A DNA stretch of 64,000 nt, taken from contig JBBCJB010000027.1 in the NCBI GenBank assembly GCA_037190485.1, positions 62,001 to 126,000 of the forward strand, written 5' to 3'. This DNA is from Parapedobacter sp037190485 (GTDB lineage: Bacteria; Bacteroidota; Bacteroidia; Sphingobacteriales; Sphingobacteriaceae). The translations under genes were made by a program, and so were the position numbers. The notes beneath the pieces were generated by a model. That model did no database searches. It was given only the letters and a program-made list of their open reading frames with translations, and was not told the origin of the DNA. Positions 59,422 through 64,000 of the stretch are shown one piece after another; the stretch's first letter is position 1, and each line of letters begins with the position of its first letter.

Positions 59422-60456
59422 CTAATCCAATTCAGCGGATTCCGCCCAGATGTTGATGCCCCCGTCAATGGCATAGCCATCGATTTCGGCCAATTCGTCC
59501 GCGGAAAAGTCCAGTCTTTTGAGTGCACCGACGCAGTCGCTCACCTGCTCCGGCCTGCTCGCGCCGATTAGGGCAGACGTGACACGCCCACCGCGCAATA
59601 CCCAAGCAATGGCCATTTGAGCAAGCGTTTGGCCACGCCGCTGCGCGATTTCGTTCAGGGCCCTTACACTGGCCAGATTTTGTTCACTGAGAAATCCCGC
59701 TTTAAAGAAATGCTTGATTTGCTGTGCCCGACTATCCGTGGGCACACCGTCTAGGTACCTGTCCGTAAGCAAGCCCTGCGCAAGCGGAGAAAAAACAATC
59801 GACCCTACGCCCAAATCATCCAACGCATCCAACAGGCCATCCGTCTCGATCCAACGGTTCAGCAGGGAATAGCTGGGCTGATGGATGAGGCAAGGTGTCC
59901 CCAATTCCTTCAATATAGCCGCCGCTTCACGCGTTCGCTTCGCGTTGTAAGACGAGATACCGACATACAACGCCCTGCCCGAACGCACGATATGATCCAA
60001 CGCCATCATCGTCTCCTCCAGCGGTGTCCCTGAATCGAAACGATGGGAATAGAAAATATCCACGTAGTCGAGTCCCATACGCTTCAGGCTCTGATCACAA
60101 CTCGCTATCAGGTATTTCCGGCTTCCCCATTCGCCATAAGGACCAGGCCACATTTCATAACCGGCTTTGGAGGAAATGATCAATTCATCCCTGTGACTCG
60201 CAAAATCTTCTTTCAGGATGCGACCGAAGGCTTGTTCGGCGCTCCCGGGCGGCGGACCATAGTTGTTCGCCAAATCAAAGTGGGTGATGCCCAGATCAAC
60301 TGCCAACCTACAGATCGCCTGTTTGGTAGCGTGCGGTACGTTATCGCCAAAATTGTTCCACAATCCCAAGGAAATCGCAGGCAACTTCAGCCCACTATTT
60401 CCGCATCTATTGAACACCATGTCCTCATAACGTCCGTTGCTCGGTTTCCAATCCAT
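59422..60456 (-). CDS. yghZ: YghZ-type aldo/keto reductase
   Basis: A 344-residue TIM-barrel NADPH reductase closely matching E. coli YghZ (L-glyceraldehyde 3-phosphate reductase, methylglyoxal detoxification): LPAISLGLWNNFGDNVPH, FDLANNYGPPPGSAEQAFGR (catalytic Asp and Tyr), IISSKAGYEMWPGPYG (catalytic Lys), YVDIFYSHRFDSGTPLEE (His), and ALIGASRPEQV for cofactor binding. It follows tsaD on the same strand, separated by a heptamer array. Confidence 0.95.
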   Translation of the reverse strand: MDWKPSNGRYEDMVFNRCGNSGLKLPAISLGLWNNFGDNVPHATKQAICRLAVDLGITHFDLANNYGPPPGSAEQAFGRILKEDFASHRDELIISSKAGYEMWPGPYGEWGSRKYLIASCDQSLKRMGLDYVDIFYSHRFDSGTPLEETMMALDHIVRSGRALYVGISSYNAKRTREAAAILKELGTPCLIHQPSYSLLNRWIETDGLLDALDDLGVGSIVFSPLAQGLLTDRYLDGVPTDSRAQQIKHFFKAGFLSEQNLASVRALNEIAQRRGQTLAQMAIAWVLRGGRVTSALIGASRPEQVSDCVGALKRLDFSADELAEIDGYAIDGGINIWAESAELD

Positions 60457-60470
60457 ATGCTTTTGCTGTT

Positions 60471-60491
60471 CGTATTTCGTATCTCGTATCT
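60471..60491. repeat. Heptamer array filling the tsaD-reductase gap
   Basis: The plus strand reads CGTATTT, CGTATCT, CGTATCT, three units of exactly 7 bases, touching the tsaD stop codon and ending 14 bases before the reductase ATG. The units resemble those in the murG-murC gap. Confidence 0.8.
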
Positions 60492-61492
60492 CAAATGACG
60501 TACCTCGCCAAAGGCGCTATGTCCTGTCCGACGAAATCACCCAACAGGTATTTTTGATACCCGGTCCTGGCGATCATCGCCGCATTGTCGGTACAATATT
60601 CAAATCGTGGTATAAAGGTACGCCACCCTTTTTCCAATCCCAATGCGAGCAGGCCGTTGCGCAAACCGGTATTGGCCGACACGCCGCCTGCAATGGCGAC
60701 ATCGGTCACCCCGGATTCGTTCGCGGCCAGTTTTAGTTTGTTAAGCAAAATGGAAACGATCCGTGATTGCACCGAGGCACAGATGTCGTTTAGGTATGCT
60801 TGCGTGAAATCAGGCCGTCGCTGTTCCTGTCTTTTCACAAAGTAAAGGATCGATGTTTTCAACCCACTGAAGCTGAAGTCCAATCCAGGAACCTGCGGTT
60901 CAGGAAATTCGAATGCATCAGGATTTCCCAGTTGGGCATACCGATCGATCAACGGGCCACCCGGATACGGCAGCCCGAGTATCTTTGCTGTCTTGTCGAA
61001 GGCTTCTCCGGCGGCATCGTCCAATGTTTGCCCCAGCAATTCCATATCGAAATAATCCCGCACCAGCACCAATTGCGTATGGCCACCTGAAACCGTCAGG
61101 CAAATGAAGGGGAACGAAGGTACCGGCTCCTCGATGAAATGGGCGAGTATGTGAGCCTGCATGTGATTGACTTCGATAAGCGGGATTTTCCGGGCTAAGG
61201 CAAATGCCTTTGCAAAGGAAGTTCCAACCAATAAGGCCCCGAACAGGCCGGGGCCGCGTGTAAAGGCAACCGCGTCTATGTCATTTTTATGTATTTTTGC
61301 CTCGTGAATCGCTTGTTCGACGACCGGAATGATGTTTTGCTGGTGGGCACGTGAAGCCAACTCAGGCACCACTCCACCGTAATTTTCATGGACGGCTTGG
61401 TTCGCGATACGATTTGAACGGATTTTACCGTCTATACAAATGGCAGCGGATGTCTCGTCGCAAGACGATTCGATGCCGAGGATTATGGACAT
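60491..61492 (-). CDS. tsaD: tRNA N6-adenosine threonylcarbamoyltransferase
   Basis: A 333-residue ASKHA-fold enzyme that places the threonylcarbamoyl group on A37 of tRNA together with TsaB and TsaE. It has IILGIESSCDETSAAICIDG, PGLFGALLVGTSFAKAFAL, the metal-binding histidines in VNHMQAHILAHF, and AIAGGVSANTGLRN. The ATG at 61492 matches the family start; an upstream ATG at 61528 would add 12 residues. tsaB is in the same window but not adjacent. Confidence 0.97.
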   Translation of the reverse strand: MSIILGIESSCDETSAAICIDGKIRSNRIANQAVHENYGGVVPELASRAHQQNIIPVVEQAIHEAKIHKNDIDAVAFTRGPGLFGALLVGTSFAKAFALARKIPLIEVNHMQAHILAHFIEEPVPSFPFICLTVSGGHTQLVLVRDYFDMELLGQTLDDAAGEAFDKTAKILGLPYPGGPLIDRYAQLGNPDAFEFPEPQVPGLDFSFSGLKTSILYFVKRQEQRRPDFTQAYLNDICASVQSRIVSILLNKLKLAANESGVTDVAIAGGVSANTGLRNGLLALGLEKGWRTFIPRFEYCTDNAAMIARTGYQKYLLGDFVGQDIAPLARYVI

Positions 61493-61513
61493 GGAACGGC
61501 TATTGAATGCTAA

Positions 61514-64000
61514 ATTAAAGACAAACATATCAAAAAAATATTAAAAATAATACTGTGGTCGTTTACGGGGTTATTGCTGCTAGTCACCGGTCTGGTTTTC
61601 GCGTTGCAATATCGACCCGTACAAACCTATTTTGCCCAAAAGGCCGCGGCCTACCTTTCGCGTGAACTCCGCACCACGGTCTCTCTCGAAGGGCTGTATT
61701 TCAAGCCCTTTTCGAAACTCGTCTTACATAAGTTATATGTCGCCGATGAATCGGGCGACACCCTACTCTATGCACATGAGCTGCAAGCCGCTGTGGACAT
61801 CTGGAAATTACGCGAACGGCAATTGACCATAAAACGGCTTGAACTCCGTGATAGCCGCTTTACCCTGAAACGGTATCCAGACCACACGAACCTTTCCTTC
61901 ATTCTCGATTATTTCCGCGGAGGGGCAACGAAATCAACGGCATCGCGCAAGCGAATGGTGTGGGACGTCAGGACACTAGACCTCGCCAATATTTCATTCG
62001 CCTACCAGTATACGCAATCCACGGCCAAAACAAGCGGCATTGATTTCAGGGATATCCTATTGACCGAACTCAGCGGCAAATTTACGGCTGTAGACATCGA
62101 AAACCATCTATTCAAGGCTTCGATCGATGGCCTGACATTTCGCGAAAAAAGTGGCTTCCATCTCCGCGAACTCCATGCGGTGGCCACGGTGGATCGCGAT
62201 AACCTGGAACTGCGCGACCTCTACCTAGCCACCAACCGTAGCCACCTGCGCAACCGCATCAGACTGGAATACGACGGCTTTTCCGCATTTGACGAATTCG
62301 TGGATGACGTGGCGATCGAAATGGATCTGGACGACGCGCGGATCCATTCGGCGGACATCGCGTTCTTTGCCCCCGGCGTGGCCGCCACGCATTTCGATGC
62401 AACGGTATCGGGGCTATTCGCTGGGCGCATACCCGCCGTTGACGCCCGCGACGTGGCGATACGGCTTAGCGACCATACGGCACTGCAAGGCGATTTCAAC
62501 GTCAAGGGCCTGCCCGACATCAACCAGGCATTTTTCGCTATCCAGGTGGAACAGCTAACCACCAATAGCCACGACCTCGAATCGCTGGTGCCTCAATTGA
62601 GCCGCTCGACCCGATTGCAACTTCCCGAGACATTCGACCGCCTGGAACAGGTTACCTACACGGGCACGCTTCGCGGGCATTACCACGATTTCGCAGCAGA
62701 CGGCACCATCGAGACAGCGATCGGTTCGGTGGATGCCGCCTTCGAACTCGATATCCGAGACGGCGGACGTTATGCAGGCCGATTTTCCTCGACAGACTTC
62801 AATGTGGGTACACTCTTGGCCCATAGCCGCGTTGGGCATAGCAGATTCGACCTCACGGTGGCCGGGCGCGGATTTGAACCAAAGGACATCAACGGCGAAT
62901 TGGCTGGCAGCATCGATTTTCTCGATTTCGGCGGATATCGCTATAAAAATACGACCATTAATGGGCGCTTCGCAGCGATGCATATCGATGGATCCGTACG
63001 CATGGACGACCCGCAACTCCAGGCCGAACTCGAGGGCGAAATCAGTATCGGCCACGATCGGCCGCGGTATGCCTTAAGCGGACACGTGGGTTACGCCCAT
63101 CTGCAACGCACCGGTCTTTACCGAAAGCTACCGATGGTCATCCAGGGCGTCTCGCTGACTGCCGATGTCGAGGGGGCATCCTTGAACACCATGACCGGAG
63201 TCCTTGGCGTGCATGACCTGCTCGTCGATTTGGACTCAAGTCTACACCGCGTGGATTCACTGATCCTAACGGCGGCGGGCAGTGCGGCACACCGCGAGAT
63301 CCAGCTACGTTCCGATCTGGCGACCGCCACGCTTCATGGCGAGCTGGATATCAACACCCTAGCCGATTACTTCAAATCGGTCGCGATGCGTTACGCACCA
63401 TCCATGGCCCTCCAAACCGGTCCGGTAGGACGGCAAGCCTTTGATTTCCAGCTGGAGCTAACCGATTCGAAACCGTTGACCGCCCTGTTTACGGACAAGC
63501 TCCTGCTGCCCCATGGCGCCATCCTCAACGGTCATTTTTCGACGTCGACCGATATCGCGACGTTCAATTTGCTGGCTCCCCAGATCACGTACGGGGCCAT
63601 CACCGTGAACCGGCTGATCGTAGACCAATGGACCGCCGACGATGGATTGCGCCTGTTCCTGACCGCCGACCGTATCAGCGTCACCGACAGCCTATACATC
63701 AACAACGTCAATCTGGCCAATGTCATGGCCAATGACAGCTTGCACATCAACCTGAAACTATCGGACCTTACCGCAAGCAACCAGTTGGATATGAATGGGG
63801 TGGTACGCTTCCAACCCGATGCACCGGTGCGCATGCATTTGCTCCCCTCTTCGCTCGTGCTGAACCGCGAACCTTGGCAGTTGACCGAAAAAGCTGCCTT
63901 TTACTTAGACAAGGGGAAAATCGGGGTGCAGGGATTGGAAATCTCCAACGACCGCCAGGTAGCCCGTGTTGCCGGATCGCTATCGGACGATCCGGACGAC
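61514..64000 (+). CDS. tamB: TamB/AsmA-like translocation and assembly module protein, C-terminus cut by window edge, no canonical start
   Basis: The frame is open from 61514 (after a TAA at 61511) to the right edge, about 829 codons; TamB homologues have 1400-1700. After KKILKIILW comes a transmembrane helix (SFTGLLLLVTGLVFALQY), then RPVQTYFAQKAAAYLSREL and repeated beta strands of the AsmA/TamB groove type. No in-frame ATG or GTG precedes the helix; the first TTG (61574) lies inside it. Inserting one A into the A7 run at 61532-61538 would join the frame to an ATG at 61491. Either a rare start codon, a slippage mechanism or a base-count error is involved. TamB-like proteins move lipids or proteins to the outer membrane. 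Confidence 0.85.
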   Translation, partial: MKDKHIKKILKIILWSFTGLLLLVTGLVFALQYRPVQTYFAQKAAAYLSRELRTTVSLEGLYFKPFSKLVLHKLYVADESGDTLLYAHELQAAVDIWKLRERQLTIKRLELRDSRFTLKRYPDHTNLSFILDYFRGGATKSTASRKRMVWDVRTLDLANISFAYQYTQSTAKTSGIDFRDILLTELSGKFTAVDIENHLFKASIDGLTFREKSGFHLRELHAVATVDRDNLELRDLYLATNRSHLRNRIRLEYDGFSAFDEFVDDVAIEMDLDDARIHSADIAFFAPGVAATHFDATVSGLFAGRIPAVDARDVAIRLSDHTALQGDFNVKGLPDINQAFFAIQVEQLTTNSHDLESLVPQLSRSTRLQLPETFDRLEQVTYTGTLRGHYHDFAADGTIETAIGSVDAAFELDIRDGGRYAGRFSSTDFNVGTLLAHSRVGHSRFDLTVAGRGFEPKDINGELAGSIDFLDFGGYRYKNTTINGRFAAMHIDGSVRMDDPQLQAELEGEISIGHDRPRYALSGHVGYAHLQRTGLYRKLPMVIQGVSLTADVEGASLNTMTGVLGVHDLLVDLDSSLHRVDSLILTAAGSAAHREIQLRSDLATATLHGELDINTLADYFKSVAMRYAPSMALQTGPVGRQAFDFQLELTDSKPLTALFTDKLLLPHGAILNGHFSTSTDIATFNLLAPQITYGAITVNRLIVDQWTADDGLRLFLTADRISVTDSLYINNVNLANVMANDSLHINLKLSDLTASNQLDMNGVVRFQPDAPVRMHLLPSSLVLNREPWQLTEKAAFYLDKGKIGVQGLEISNDRQVARVAGSLSDDPDD

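Noticed and set aside
1..64000. CRISPR arrays, tRNA or rRNA genes, insertion sequences with transposase, prophage genes
   Set aside because: None seen: the heptamer arrays are too short and lack spacers, no cloverleaf-like stretch was recognised in the gaps, and no transposase or integrase frame is present.

Overview
The window reads as a chromosomal segment of a free-living Bacteroidota bacterium, most like a fairly GC-rich member of the Sphingobacteriaceae (Pedobacter/Parapedobacter-like). The genus cannot be fixed from sequence alone. The evidence is: SusC/SusD outer-membrane uptake pairs driven by ECF sigma/FecR modules, type IX secretion cargo with the type B gliding-motility C-terminal domain plus PorP/SprF, a histone H1-like protein, promoters of the TTTG/TAnnTTTG type, few Shine-Dalgarno sequences, and a division/cell-wall (dcw) cluster that lacks murF and ddl.

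Layout. 1-4138 (minus): ECF sigma, FecR anti-sigma and a truncated SusC receptor whose base composition changes inside the gene. 4217-5098: YgiD-type extradiol dioxygenase. 5179-12911 (minus): a second complete module, sigma -> FecR -> SusC -> SusD -> TlpA thioredoxin. 13237-16628 (plus): three consecutive secreted proteins, the last with a T9SS type B sorting domain. 16803-20404: AraC regulator, gyrB, OmpH/Skp-like protein. 20575-25314: two GT4 glycosyltransferases, the first with a C-terminal alpha-helical domain, facing a GH130 enzyme. 25417-31458: CorA, tsaB, yidD, rnpA, rpmH, ChaN-like lipoprotein, mscL, an orphan LuxR-type response regulator, a TIM-barrel isomerase. 31514-36582 (minus): PorP/SprF followed by two tandem paralogous T9SS type B proteins. 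36693-38407: histone H1-like protein and an alpha-oxoamine synthase. 38568-54427 (minus): the 13-gene dcw cluster mraZ-rsmH-ftsL-ftsI-murE-mraY-murD-ftsW-murG-murC-ftsQ-ftsA-ftsZ, with an MraZ-type operator upstream and a terminator after ftsZ. 54735-64000: small lipoprotein, LytTR regulator, aspS, lutB behind a 162-bp inverted-repeat element, YghZ-type reductase, tsaD, and a truncated TamB-like gene with no normal start codon.

The most unusual signal is not a gene. Short degenerate tandem arrays with a strict 7-bp (once 8-bp) period, each with its own unit sequence, fill several intercistronic gaps of minus-strand operons (tsaD/reductase, murG/murC, ftsW/murG, murD/ftsW). They also sit inside both fecR genes at the same protein position, just before the conserved TPKGGTYQ strand. 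Because seven is not a multiple of three, gain or loss of one unit in a fecR would shift the frame just past the membrane helix, so these arrays could act as switches for nutrient-uptake operons. Other points of interest are the MITE-like element abutting lutB, the compositionally chimeric SusC, the GT4-GT4-GH130 set, and the three-gene surface-protein cassette.

All function calls come from reading motifs by eye; no database search was run.
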